Position numbers and translations under genes: made by a program. Positions 1 to 5,458 of a stretch of DNA of 6,902 nucleotides are shown here, piece by piece. This stretch comes from DATHSY01 sp046729855 (GTDB lineage: Bacteria; Actinomycetota; UBA4738; HRBIN12), in contig JBKPHM010000112.1 in the NCBI GenBank assembly GCA_046729855.1, positions 1 to 6,902 on the forward strand, given 5' to 3'. Below the pieces are notes generated by a model. It searched no databases. It was not told the DNA's origin and was given only the letters and a program-made list of their open reading frames with translations. The first letter of the stretch is position 1. Each line of letters begins with the position of its first letter.

Positions 1-1
1 G

Positions 2-304
2 CGTGAGCGGAGCGCGGGGCCGGCCACGGAGCATCATGTCCCGCTCGAGGGTGCGTCGACGGCGAGCGTCCGCGTGCGACACGGGGCCGGACGCCTGGCG
101 ATCCGCTCGACGGACGCCGCATTCCGTGTCCCTACGGGGACAGCCGCGAGGATCTCGGTCCGTGCCGGACTCATGGGCGTCGACGTCGACGAGACGCGCT
201 TCCCCAAGATCGACGGCGGCTATCGATCCCTGGACTTCGAGACGGCGACGGACCGTGTTGACCTGCGCGCCGAGGGTGGCGCCGCCGGGCTCGAGATCCG
301 CTGA
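2..304 (+). CDS. Beta-repeat (LiaF/DUF4097-like 'toast-rack') protein, C-terminal fragment
   Basis: This is the 3' end of a gene that enters from the left edge; 100 residues are visible before the TGA at 302-304. The frame reads as short alternating beta-strands rich in V, R, G and D: ASVRVRHGAGRLAIR, then a VPTGTAARISVRAGL strand pair, then VDVDETRFP, GGYRSLDFETATDRVDL and a final GGAAGLEIR. The 'GAGRL...', 'VP.G..ARI....GL..V.VDE.RFP...GGY.S.DF.TA..RVDL...GG....I' pattern resembles the C-terminal beta-helix of LiaF-like/DUF4097 proteins, which often follow a small membrane domain. Function in those families is mostly unknown, with links to cell-envelope stress in Firmicutes. An ATG in frame at 173 is internal, not a likely start. 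The gene converges on the nicotinate phosphoribosyltransferase gene with 27 bp between stops. The frame call is fairly sure; the family call is from memory of the pattern only. Confidence 0.62.
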   Translation, partial: RERSAGPATEHHVPLEGASTASVRVRHGAGRLAIRSTDAAFRVPTGTAARISVRAGLMGVDVDETRFPKIDGGYRSLDFETATDRVDLRAEGGAAGLEIR

Positions 305-309
305 ACGTG

Positions 310-323
310 CGCCGGCGCCGGCG
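310..323. terminator. GC palindrome between convergent stops, possible bidirectional terminator
   Basis: CGCCGGCGCCGGCG is a perfect 14-bp palindrome in the 27-bp gap between the stop of the left-edge gene (304) and the stop of the minus-strand gene (332). A nearby GCGCCGGCG (309-317) can alternatively pair with CGCCGGCGC (343-351) to make a 9-bp stem. There is no U-tract on either strand. Such palindromes arise easily in high-GC DNA, so the terminator role is inferred from position. Confidence 0.3.
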
Positions 324-331
324 GATGAGGC

Positions 332-1663
332 TCAGCGGCGAACGCCGGCGCTGCGAAGCGCGTCCTCGCGAGCCTGGGCCGTGAGCCTCTGCAGCGCCTC
401 AGAGAAGGGAGGCTGCGGCGGCTCCGGGTCGACCAGGCGCGTCGCCGATGCGGGCAGCCGGACCAGATCGGCCTCGAAGAGGCGTCGCGCGGTGTCGAGG
501 CCGCGCCGAGGTCCGGTCCGCTCCCCGCCTCGCATGACCGGGATCAGCAACGGCTCGGTGCCGACGGGCGGCGGCTCGTCGCGCAACCCGACGACGTCGC
601 CGGTGGCGCCCCGGAAGACCTGCTTGCGGCCGGGCTCGGTCGCCTTCTGCTCCGAGAGCTTCACGACCGGCCGCCCGTCGAACTCGACGAGCTTGTAGAC
701 CGAATCGAGGTACGGGGCGTCGGCCGAGACGCCCATCCGCGTCCCGATGCCGAACCCGTCGATCGGTGCGCCCGCCTCCACCAACCGGTACACCTCGAGG
801 TCGTCGAGACCCCCGCTCGCAAGGATCCGCACATCGCGCAGGCCCGCGTCGTCGAGGATCCGACGAGCAGCGCGCGAGAGCGCGCCGAGGTCTCCCGAGT
901 CGAGCCGGATCCCGAGGTTCCGCTCGAGCCCGAGGTCGCGGATCACGTCGATCGCCGTGCGGACGCCGTTCAGCGTGTCGTACGTATCCACGAGGAACGT
1001 CGTTCGATCCGGGAAGTCTTCGGCGAACGCGCGGAACGCCTCCACCTCACTCGGGAACGACTCGATGTACGAGTGCGCCATGGTCCCGGCCGCCTTGAGC
1101 CCGTAGCGGCGGGCCGCCTCGACGTTGCTGGTCGCGACGAACCCGACCATCGCGGTCGTCCGCGCCACGGCCATCGCCGCGTCGGCGCCATGCGTCCGTC
1201 GGAACGCGAAGTCCACGAGGTCGCGATCGCGGGCGGCGAGCCGGCACCGCGCGGCCTTCGACGCGATCGTGGTCTGGAAGCTGACGATGTTGAGCAGGTA
1301 CGTCTCGACGAGCTGGGCGATCGCGATCGGCGCCGTGATCTCAATCAGCGGCTCGTCCGCCAACACGATCCGCCCCTCCGGGATCGCCCAGACGTCGCCG
1401 GTGAACCGGACCTCCCGGAAGAGCTCGGCCGTCGCCGGGTCGAATCCGAGGCCGTCGCGCAGGTACGCGAGGTCCTCGTCCTCGAAGCGGAACCGTTCGA
1501 GGAAGTCGAGGCAGGGGTCCAGCCCGGCGGCGACGAGGAACCCGCGCTGCGCCGGCAGGTCTCGGACAAACAGGCTGAAGGTCGCCACCTGGTCCATGCC
1601 GCGGCGGAGGTAGCTGGCGGCCATGTTCAGTTCGTACAGGTCCGTCTGGAGTGCGACGCCCAT
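332..1663 (-). CDS. pncB: Nicotinate phosphoribosyltransferase
   Basis: The enzyme joins nicotinic acid and PRPP to give nicotinate mononucleotide, driven by ATP hydrolysis. This is the entry step of Preiss-Handler NAD salvage, in the cytoplasm. The 443-residue product has the usual family length and begins with the typical N-terminus TDLYELNMAASYLRRGM (residues 7-23), then FVRDLPAQRGFLVAAGL (32-48). Family signatures follow in order: RRTHGADAAM (155-164), GTMAHSY (193-199) with His197 at the position of the transiently phosphorylated histidine, LVDTYDT (224-230), RLDSGDLG (253-260), LASGGLDD (281-288) and GFGIGTRMGVS (303-313), forming the type II PRTase barrel. The ATG at 1663 is the only sensible start because it immediately precedes the conserved N-terminus. 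It has no Shine-Dalgarno sequence but a -10-like box 10 nt upstream. No other NAD gene is in the window; its upstream neighbour on the same strand is a PPOX-fold protein. Identification is secure. Confidence 0.97.
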   Translation of the reverse strand: MGVALQTDLYELNMAASYLRRGMDQVATFSLFVRDLPAQRGFLVAAGLDPCLDFLERFRFEDEDLAYLRDGLGFDPATAELFREVRFTGDVWAIPEGRIVLADEPLIEITAPIAIAQLVETYLLNIVSFQTTIASKAARCRLAARDRDLVDFAFRRTHGADAAMAVARTTAMVGFVATSNVEAARRYGLKAAGTMAHSYIESFPSEVEAFRAFAEDFPDRTTFLVDTYDTLNGVRTAIDVIRDLGLERNLGIRLDSGDLGALSRAARRILDDAGLRDVRILASGGLDDLEVYRLVEAGAPIDGFGIGTRMGVSADAPYLDSVYKLVEFDGRPVVKLSEQKATEPGRKQVFRGATGDVVGLRDEPPPVGTEPLLIPVMRGGERTGPRRGLDTARRLFEADLVRLPASATRLVDPEPPQPPFSEALQRLTAQAREDALRSAGVRR

Positions 1664-1673
1664 GGGCGGCGAC

Positions 1674-1679
1674 AGCCTA
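1674..1679 (-). promoter_or_regulatory. Putative -10 box of pncB, TAGGCT
   Basis: Read on the minus strand, TAGGCT fits the actinobacterial TAnnnT -10 consensus and ends 10 nt before the pncB ATG. A transcript starting about 7 nt after the box would have only a few bases of leader, matching the missing Shine-Dalgarno sequence. No convincing -35 is visible; a GC inverted repeat (1694-1705) occupies roughly that place. Confidence 0.45.
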
Positions 1680-1693
1680 CGCGGGGTCGCACG

Positions 1694-1705
1694 GCCCGTC
1701 CGGGC
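1694..1705. repeat. Inverted repeat GCCCG-tc-CGGGC upstream of pncB
   Basis: This is a 12-bp inverted repeat with 5-bp arms and a 2-bp centre, 14 bp upstream of the putative pncB -10 box and so overlapping the expected -35 position. Part of it (CGGCCCGTCC, 1692-1701) recurs as a perfect 10-bp direct repeat at 1728-1737, spanning the 3' end of the PPOX gene. It could be an operator for pncB, the stem of a PPOX-gene terminator, or chance in GC-rich DNA. Confidence 0.3.
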
Positions 1706-1723
1706 GATCGAGCGGAGTCCGAC

Positions 1724-2146
1724 TTAGCGGCCCGTCCAGCCGGAGACCGTCTCGACGTCGATCGCCACGGCGGGTCCCGTCTGCTCGGTCCTCGCGTACT
1801 GCGCGTACCTGGCCGCTAGTGCCTTCGCTGCACTTCTTCGCTCGTCGTCCGTGTCGACGACGCGAGCTCGTCCGCGGACCCGGACCCACCACAGCCTCGT
1901 CCAGTCCTCGTCGTATCCGTCGACGATGAACTCGACCGCCGGGTTCCCCCGGATGTTCACAAGGCGTTGGATGACGCGGCGGCGCTTGGGCTTGTCGTCG
2001 ACGGCCCAGTAGACGCGGAGGTCGTCGCCGTCCTCGACGAGGGCGAAGACGAACGGAACCACATGCGGCGTGCCATCGGGCCGTACGGTGGCGAGCCGGC
2101 CGACTCGGGCCTCACGGAGCCTCGCGATCGCCTCGTCCCGAGTCAT
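1724..2146 (-). CDS. PPOX-class, putative F420-dependent protein (Rv0121-like)
   Basis: The 140-residue protein belongs to the pyridoxamine 5'-phosphate oxidase-like split beta-barrel fold. It resembles the actinobacterial subgroup named after Mycobacterium Rv0121, predicted to use coenzyme F420 or a flavin; the substrate is unknown. Visible features are the N-terminal helix and first strand EAIARLREARVGRLATV (5-21), then RPDGTPHVVPFVFAL (22-36), the strand DLRVYWAVDDKPKRRR (42-57), NPAVEFIVDGYDEDW (68-82) and the strand WWVRVRGRARVVD (85-97). Near the C-terminus are AARYAQYA (111-118) and a terminal AIDVETVSGWTGR typical of the subgroup. The ATG at 2146 directly precedes the conserved helix, so the start is sound. 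It lacks a Shine-Dalgarno sequence and may be leaderless. It is divergent from an LLM oxidoreductase of the kind that also often uses F420, with only 38 bp between start codons. It lies upstream of pncB on the same strand with a 60-bp gap, so readthrough is possible. Confidence 0.88.
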   Translation of the reverse strand: MTRDEAIARLREARVGRLATVRPDGTPHVVPFVFALVEDGDDLRVYWAVDDKPKRRRVIQRLVNIRGNPAVEFIVDGYDEDWTRLWWVRVRGRARVVDTDDERRSAAKALAARYAQYARTEQTGPAVAIDVETVSGWTGR

Positions 2147-2148
2147 CC

Positions 2149-2159
2149 ACTCTAGTCTG
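2149..2159. promoter_or_regulatory. Compact divergent promoter between the PPOX and LLM genes
   Basis: The 38-bp intergenic segment contains ACTCTAGTCTG. On the + strand TAGTCT (2153-2158) is a good -10 box; initiation about 7 nt downstream would leave a leader of around 20 nt carrying the AAGGAGG site. On the - strand the overlapping CAGACT (2159-2154) ends 7 nt before the PPOX ATG, and TAGAGT (2154-2149) shares the central TA. The two directions therefore appear to use interlocked -10 elements. Neither side has a recognisable -35. The + strand box is better supported than the - strand ones. Confidence 0.4.
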
Positions 2160-2172
2160 ACCGCACCGAACG

Positions 2173-2179
2173 AAGGAGG
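2173..2179 (+). promoter_or_regulatory. Strong ribosome binding site for the LLM gene
   Basis: AAGGAGG lies 5 nt before the GTG at 2185. It is a near-perfect Shine-Dalgarno sequence and fixes that GTG as the start in preference to the downstream ATG at residue 8. It contrasts with neighbours that lack any such site. Confidence 0.85.
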
Positions 2180-2184
2180 CGCCT

Positions 2185-3039
2185 GTGCCGCACCTCGGGA
2201 TCCAGATGCCCAGTTTCACCTTCAAGGGCGTGCCGGACGAGCGGATGTTCGAACGCATCGTCGAGACGGCGCTCGCGGCTGAGGAGGCAGGGTTCGACTC
2301 GTTCTGGGTCATGGATCACTACCACCAGATCCCGAACGTCGGACGCGATACCGAGCCGATGCTGGAGGCGTACACGCTGCTTGCCGGCATCGCGGCGCGG
2401 ACGAGCCGGATCCACCTCGGCGCGATGGTCACCGGCGTCACGTATCGCAACCCGGCGTTCCTGGCGAAGGTCGTCACGACGCTCGACATCGTGTCGTCGG
2501 GTCGCGCGATCCTGGGGATCGGCGCGGCGTGGAACCACGTCGAATCGCGCGCATACGGGTACGACTGGCCGTCGACGGCCGAACGCTTCGAACACCTCGA
2601 GGACGCCCTCCAGATCTGCCGAGGCATGTTCACGCAGGAGCGCACCACCTACCACGGCAAGCGCCACCACGTCGACGGCGCCATCAACGTCCCGCAACCC
2701 GTCCAGCCAGGCGGGCCGAAGATCATGATCGGTGGAGGCGGCGAACGGAAGACGCTCCGGCTCACCGCGCGGTACGCCGACATGTGGAACGGCTTCGGCG
2801 ACGTCACGATGATCCGACACAAGATCGACGTGCTCGAGCGCCACTGTGCCGACGTCGGACGCGACCCGTCCGAGATCGTGACGACGCGCCTCGGCATGCC
2901 GATCGTGGCGCCGAACGTGGTCGAGGCGTCCCGCCCGTTCTTCGAGGCCGGTCTGGACGGGATGATCTACGGAGCGAGCGGCTCCACGGCCGAACAGGTC
3001 GCGGAGGCCGGCGGCGCGTTACGAGGTGCTGGCGTCTAG
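2185..3039 (+). CDS. LLM class (F420-dependent type) oxidoreductase
   Basis: The 284-residue protein is of the bacterial luciferase-like monooxygenase superfamily, a TIM barrel that binds F420 or FMN. It most resembles the actinobacterial F420-dependent subfamily typified by Rv1855c; the substrate is not predictable. Visible elements: the first strand HLGIQMPSF (3-11); ALAAEEAGFDSFWVMDHYHQ (29-48), in which the 'GFDSFWVMDH' block lines the cofactor site; a TSRIHLGAMVTGVTYRNPAFLAK segment (73-95) containing the usual 'G..V....YRNP...AK' motif; TLDIVSSGRAILGIGAAWN (99-117); the RFEHLEDALQICRGMFT helix (134-150); and GGPKIMIGGGGERKTLRL (176-193), the phosphate-binding loop region. The C-terminus ends in AEAGGALRGAGV. 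The start is set by the strong Shine-Dalgarno sequence. It is divergent from the PPOX gene and 67 bp upstream of the ureohydrolase gene, which appears to have its own promoter. Choice of F420 over FMN is inference from subfamily resemblance and the PPOX neighbour. Confidence 0.93.
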   Translation: MPHLGIQMPSFTFKGVPDERMFERIVETALAAEEAGFDSFWVMDHYHQIPNVGRDTEPMLEAYTLLAGIAARTSRIHLGAMVTGVTYRNPAFLAKVVTTLDIVSSGRAILGIGAAWNHVESRAYGYDWPSTAERFEHLEDALQICRGMFTQERTTYHGKRHHVDGAINVPQPVQPGGPKIMIGGGGERKTLRLTARYADMWNGFGDVTMIRHKIDVLERHCADVGRDPSEIVTTRLGMPIVAPNVVEASRPFFEAGLDGMIYGASGSTAEQVAEAGGALRGAGV

Positions 3040-3048
3040 CGCAGCGCG

Positions 3049-3098
3049 TTGCCGCTTCCGTTCGCGCGGGATACCGTCCGGGCGACATCGACATGGAG
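3049..3098 (+). promoter_or_regulatory. Promoter and ribosome binding site of the ureohydrolase gene
   Basis: TTGCCG (3049-3054), a 17-nt spacer and TACCGT (3072-3077) make a plausible sigma-70-type promoter just after the LLM stop. Transcription would begin near 3084. GGAG at 3095-3098 sits 8 nt before the GTG at 3107 and picks this start over the in-frame ATG at 3026, which lies inside the LLM gene. The -35 matches TTGACA at four of six positions. Confidence 0.45.
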
Positions 3099-3106
3099 CT
3101 CCCGGT

Positions 3107-4141
3107 GTGACCGAACGCGACTTCAGGATCGAGACGAGCGAGCTCACCGCCGAGAACGAGTACGACCTGGTTCCGGACGAAGAGCTGCCGTACCACTCGG
3201 CGTGGCATGGGTCGTTCCACAAGTTGCCCTGGGCGCTGGACGAGGAGGCGATCCGCGCGGCCGGAGCGGACGTCGCGATCGTCGGAGCGCCACTCGACGA
3301 CGGAACCTCCGCGCGGCCGGGCGCCCGGTTCGGACCGCGTTCGATCCGGATGGCGCCCTTCCACTGGGGAAACGCGGACGCCTGGTCGATCCAGCTCGAC
3401 GTCGAGCCGTTCACACACGTCAAGGTCGTCGACGCGGGTGACGCACCGGTCGTGCCCTCCCGTCTCGCGCGCGCACACCGCGTGATACACGAGAAGGTGT
3501 TCCGCGTCGCCCGGACGGGCGCCATCCCCTTCGTGCTCGGCGGTGACCACTCGATCACGTTCCCGTCGGCCGCCGCCGTCGCGCGCCACGTCCATCCGCG
3601 GAGCGTTGGGATCGTGCACTTCGACGCGCACGCGGACACCGGCGCCGAGGTCTACGGCTCGCTGCTGTCGCACGGCACGCCGATGCGCCGGCTGATCGAG
3701 GAGGGCTGGGTCGCCGGCAAGAACTTCGTACAGATCGGCCTGCGCGGCTACTGGCCCGAGAAAGCGACCTTCGACTGGATGCGCGAGCAGGGCCTGCGCT
3801 GGCACACGATGGTCGAGATCGAGGACCGCGGCGCTGAGGCCGTGATCGCCGACGCGATCGAGGAGGCGCTCGACGGGCCGGACTGCATCTACCTATCGGT
3901 CGACATCGACGTCGTGGACCCCGGCACCGCGCCGGGGACGGGCACTCCGGAGCCGGGCGGGATCCTCCCGAGGGAGATGCTCCGCGCGGTGCGTCAGATC
4001 GTCGGACGCGTCGACCTGGTCGGACTGGACATCGTCGAGGTGTCGCCGCCGTACGACACCGCCGAGGTCACAGCGATGCTCGCACACAGGATCGTGCTGG
4101 AGGGGGTCTCGGCCCTCGCGCTGAAACGGGCGAACGCCTGA
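3107..4141 (+). CDS. speB: Agmatinase-family ureohydrolase
   Basis: This 344-residue protein is a dinuclear-metal arginase/agmatinase-family enzyme that releases urea from a guanidino compound. All six expected metal ligands are present: His148 in GGDHS (145-149), Asp173, His175 and Asp177 in FDAHAD (172-177), and Asp266 and Asp268 in SVDIDVVDP (264-272). The substrate-loop region GTPEPGG follows, then GLDIVEVSPPYD near the C-terminus. Agmatine is the default substrate by overall resemblance (producing putrescine). The same fold also contains guanidinobutyrase, guanidinopropionase, formiminoglutamase and guanidine or biguanide hydrolases, and nothing nearby (no arginine decarboxylase, no polyamine genes) confirms agmatine. 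It is about 40 residues longer than E. coli SpeB, mostly an acidic N-terminal extension up to YHSAWHGSFHKLPWALDE. GTG 3107 is chosen for its GGAG site; the in-frame upstream ATG would overlap the LLM gene. The gene symbol indicates family only. Confidence 0.9.
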   Translation: MTERDFRIETSELTAENEYDLVPDEELPYHSAWHGSFHKLPWALDEEAIRAAGADVAIVGAPLDDGTSARPGARFGPRSIRMAPFHWGNADAWSIQLDVEPFTHVKVVDAGDAPVVPSRLARAHRVIHEKVFRVARTGAIPFVLGGDHSITFPSAAAVARHVHPRSVGIVHFDAHADTGAEVYGSLLSHGTPMRRLIEEGWVAGKNFVQIGLRGYWPEKATFDWMREQGLRWHTMVEIEDRGAEAVIADAIEEALDGPDCIYLSVDIDVVDPGTAPGTGTPEPGGILPREMLRAVRQIVGRVDLVGLDIVEVSPPYDTAEVTAMLAHRIVLEGVSALALKRANA

Positions 4142-4238
4142 CTCGGTTCGCCCGCAGGTCGCGTCGCCACGCCGTTAGGGCGATGGTCTTCAAGCCCACC
4201 CTCTGAACTGTTTACACCACGACGCCCTTCCGCCGCCG
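4142..4238. other. Intergenic spacer, no gene seen
   Basis: This is the gap between the ureohydrolase stop and the PASTA-gene -10 box. It holds a weak imperfect hairpin (GGGC 4178-4181 with GCCC 4194-4197) that could help end ureohydrolase transcription, and a TTTACA (4211-4216) that resembles a -35 but is 22 nt from the -10. No coding frame or RNA gene is supported here. Confidence 0.5.
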
Positions 4239-4244
4239 TAGCCT
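4239..4244 (+). promoter_or_regulatory. Putative leaderless -10 box TAGCCT before the PASTA gene
   Basis: TAGCCT fits TAnnnT and is followed by exactly 7 nt and then the GTG at 4252, so transcription would start at or next to the start codon. No Shine-Dalgarno sequence exists in the short gap. The expected -35 position (around 4216-4221) has no good match. Confidence 0.5.
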
Positions 4245-4251
4245 GGGCGCC

Positions 4252-4611
4252 GTGGGGGACGTCGAGACCGAAGAACGCTCCGAGGAGCCCGAAGAGCAGC
4301 CTCACCGCAACCCACTCGTCGTCGCGGCCGTCGTCCTGCTGGTCATCGCGGTCGCGGGTCTTGCGTGGTGGTCACGGCGCGAACAGGTCGTGAGCGTCCC
4401 TGATCTCGTCGGGAGGCACGTGAACGCCGAGTCGTTCGAGCCAGTGCGGACCTCGCTGCGATCCCAGCAGCTCTTGATCGGGGAGGTCTCCAGGACCGAG
4501 TGCGCCGGGCTCGCCTCCCCCGAGACCGTCGTGTCACAGACCCCCGCCCCCGGCGCGCAGGTCCCCATCGGGACGCGCGTCGACCTGGTGATCTGCGAAG
4601 CCCAAGCCTGA
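4252..4611 (+). CDS. Single-pass membrane protein with one PASTA domain
   Basis: The 119-residue protein has three parts. Residues 1-20 are a very acidic cytoplasmic tail (EERSEEPEEQ). Residues 21-40 form one transmembrane helix (PLVVAAVVLLVIAVAGLAWW) followed by the basic SRR. Residues 47-115 are a single PASTA domain, shown by VSVPDLVGRHVNAE (47-60) at its start, the central QTPAPGAQVPIGT (96-108) and the terminal strand RVDLVIC. PASTA domains sense peptidoglycan fragments or mediate envelope interactions in PknB-type kinases and penicillin-binding proteins, but here there is no kinase or PBP part. The two cysteines, Cys84 and Cys115, lie in the PASTA region and could form a disulfide if it is exported. 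The positive SRR lies on the far side of the helix from the acidic tail, so the inside-rule does not strongly predict topology. The GTG start is supported by the leaderless-type promoter. Function is unknown; an envelope role is inferred. Confidence 0.82.
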   Translation: MGDVETEERSEEPEEQPHRNPLVVAAVVLLVIAVAGLAWWSRREQVVSVPDLVGRHVNAESFEPVRTSLRSQQLLIGEVSRTECAGLASPETVVSQTPAPGAQVPIGTRVDLVICEAQA

Positions 4612-4635
4612 CACGTCCCGGCGAGCCTCTACGCT
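4608..4635 (+). promoter_or_regulatory. Promoter for the metallopeptidase gene, overlapping the PASTA stop
   Basis: CTGACA (4608-4613) matches five of six bases of TTGACA, is followed by a 16-nt spacer and then TACGCT (4630-4635), which fits TAnnnT. The box ends 6 nt before the GTG at 4642, giving a leaderless transcript. The -35 overlaps the TGA stop of the PASTA gene, so the two small genes look like separate transcription units packed tail to head. Confidence 0.55.
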
Positions 4636-4641
4636 AGCGAC

Positions 4642-4989
4642 GTGCGCACCGATCGGGAGACCTTCGAACGGCTCACCGCCCAGGCGCTCGACGAGCTGCC
4701 TGCCTGGGTTCGCGAGCGGCTCGAGAACGTCGAAGTCCTGATCGAGGATCGCCCGCCGCGAGGCGAGCCCAACCTGCTGGGCCGCTACTACGGTATACCG
4801 CTCACCGTGCGTGGCTCGGGCTACGCCGGCGTCCTTCCCGACACGATCACGCTCTACCGTCGCACGATCGAACTCGAGGCCCGTGACGAGGACGAGCTCC
4901 GCGCCGCGATCGTTCACACGATCGAACACGAGGTCGCGCACTTCTTCGGTATCAGCGACGCGCGCCTCCGCGACATCGACCGGTACTGA
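4642..4989 (+). CDS. Minimal zincin metallopeptidase family protein (PF06262-like)
   Basis: This 115-residue protein matches the short 'metallopeptidase family'/Zincin_1 type (formerly DUF1025), a minimal MMP-like fold. The N-terminal half is a helix FERLTAQALDELPAWVRERL (8-27) and a strand with NVEVLIEDRPP (29-39). The middle has NLLGRYYGIPL (44-54) and the strand DTITLYRRTIE (67-77), both usual for the family. The zinc site is HEVAH at 96-100 (ligands His96 and His100, catalytic Glu97), followed by FFGISD with Asp106 in the position of the third family ligand or conserved acid. Length is normal for the family. Natural substrates are unknown; it is cytoplasmic as no signal peptide is seen. 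GTG 4642 is supported by the leaderless-type promoter and by starting directly at the conserved first helix. The stop is 7 nt before tadA, so the two probably share a transcript. Confidence 0.88.
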   Translation: MRTDRETFERLTAQALDELPAWVRERLENVEVLIEDRPPRGEPNLLGRYYGIPLTVRGSGYAGVLPDTITLYRRTIELEARDEDELRAAIVHTIEHEVAHFFGISDARLRDIDRY

Positions 4990-4996
4990 TACGCCG

Positions 4997-5449
4997 ATGA
5001 GCCGGTTCGACCGCGACATGATGCAGGCCGCGATCGCCCAGGCCCGCGAGGCGGCCGGATGGGGTGACGTCCCGGTAGGTGCCGCCGTCACCCGCTGCGG
5101 GCAGATCCTCGGTCGGGCCGGGAACCAGCGCGAGAAGCGCGGCGACCCGACCGCGCACGCCGAGATGCTGGCGCTCCGCGCGGCCGCCGAGCAGGTCCAG
5201 GGTTGGCGGCTCGACGGCTGCACGATGTACGTGACCCTCGAGCCGTGCGCGATGTGCGCGGGCGCGGTCGTCCTCGCGCGCCTCCACCGGCTGGTGATCG
5301 GCGCGATGGACCCAAAGGCCGGGTTCGCCGGCTCGCTCGGTGACCTCGTCCGCGACCCGCGCCTCAACCACGCCGTCGAAATCGAGACCGGCGTGCTCGC
5401 TGACGAGTGCGGCCAGCTCCTGCGCGACTTCTTCAAGGACCGGCGCTAG
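4997..5449 (+). CDS. tadA: tRNA-specific adenosine deaminase TadA
   Basis: TadA converts adenosine 34 of tRNA-Arg(ACG) to inosine so that the tRNA can read CGU, CGC and CGA; it is normally essential in bacteria. The 150-residue product has the full cytidine-deaminase fold: a first helix DMMQAAIAQAREAA (7-20), DVPVGAAV (24-31), the catalytic HAE at 54-56 (His54 zinc ligand, Glu56 proton shuttle) and PCAMC at 83-87 (Cys84 and Cys87 zinc ligands). These are preceded by MYVTLEP (77-83) and followed by IGAMDPKAGFAGS (101-113), the loop typical of TadA rather than cytidine or guanine deaminases. NHAVEIETGVLADECGQLLRDFF matches the C-terminal helix region. ATG 4997 is chosen because it gives the normal TadA length; an upstream extension would be the shadow of the metallopeptidase gene. 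There is no Shine-Dalgarno sequence, but the 7-nt gap after the previous stop suggests coupled translation. Confidence 0.95.
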   Translation: MSRFDRDMMQAAIAQAREAAGWGDVPVGAAVTRCGQILGRAGNQREKRGDPTAHAEMLALRAAAEQVQGWRLDGCTMYVTLEPCAMCAGAVVLARLHRLVIGAMDPKAGFAGSLGDLVRDPRLNHAVEIETGVLADECGQLLRDFFKDRR

Positions 5450-5453
5450 CCGG
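5440..5453. terminator. Short hairpin at the tadA/CNBD convergence, weak
   Basis: CCGGC-GCTA-GCCGG forms a 5-bp stem with a 4-nt loop across the tadA stop codon, just before the convergent stop of the minus-strand gene at 5459. It has no U-tract and is short. Position is the main argument for a shared terminator. Confidence 0.22.
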
Positions 5454-5458
5454 GAGCC

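Noticed and set aside
3..698. A long plus-strand open frame across the left end
   Set aside because: Its composition is R/S/P-rich and it lies antisense to pncB; the neighbouring frame ending at 304 gives the credible protein.
1073..1819. A 248-codon plus-strand frame opposite pncB
   Set aside because: It is a typical high-GC antisense shadow, with no domain-like pattern, and pncB is certain on the other strand.
2804..3805. A 333-codon minus-strand frame opposite the LLM and ureohydrolase genes
   Set aside because: It spans two well-identified genes on the other strand and has no recognisable motif.
4165..4200. A GGTCTTCAAGCC stretch resembling a selenocysteine tRNA anticodon arm
   Set aside because: The stem bases do not pair properly around the loop, and there is no acceptor stem, long variable arm or T-loop sequence around it.
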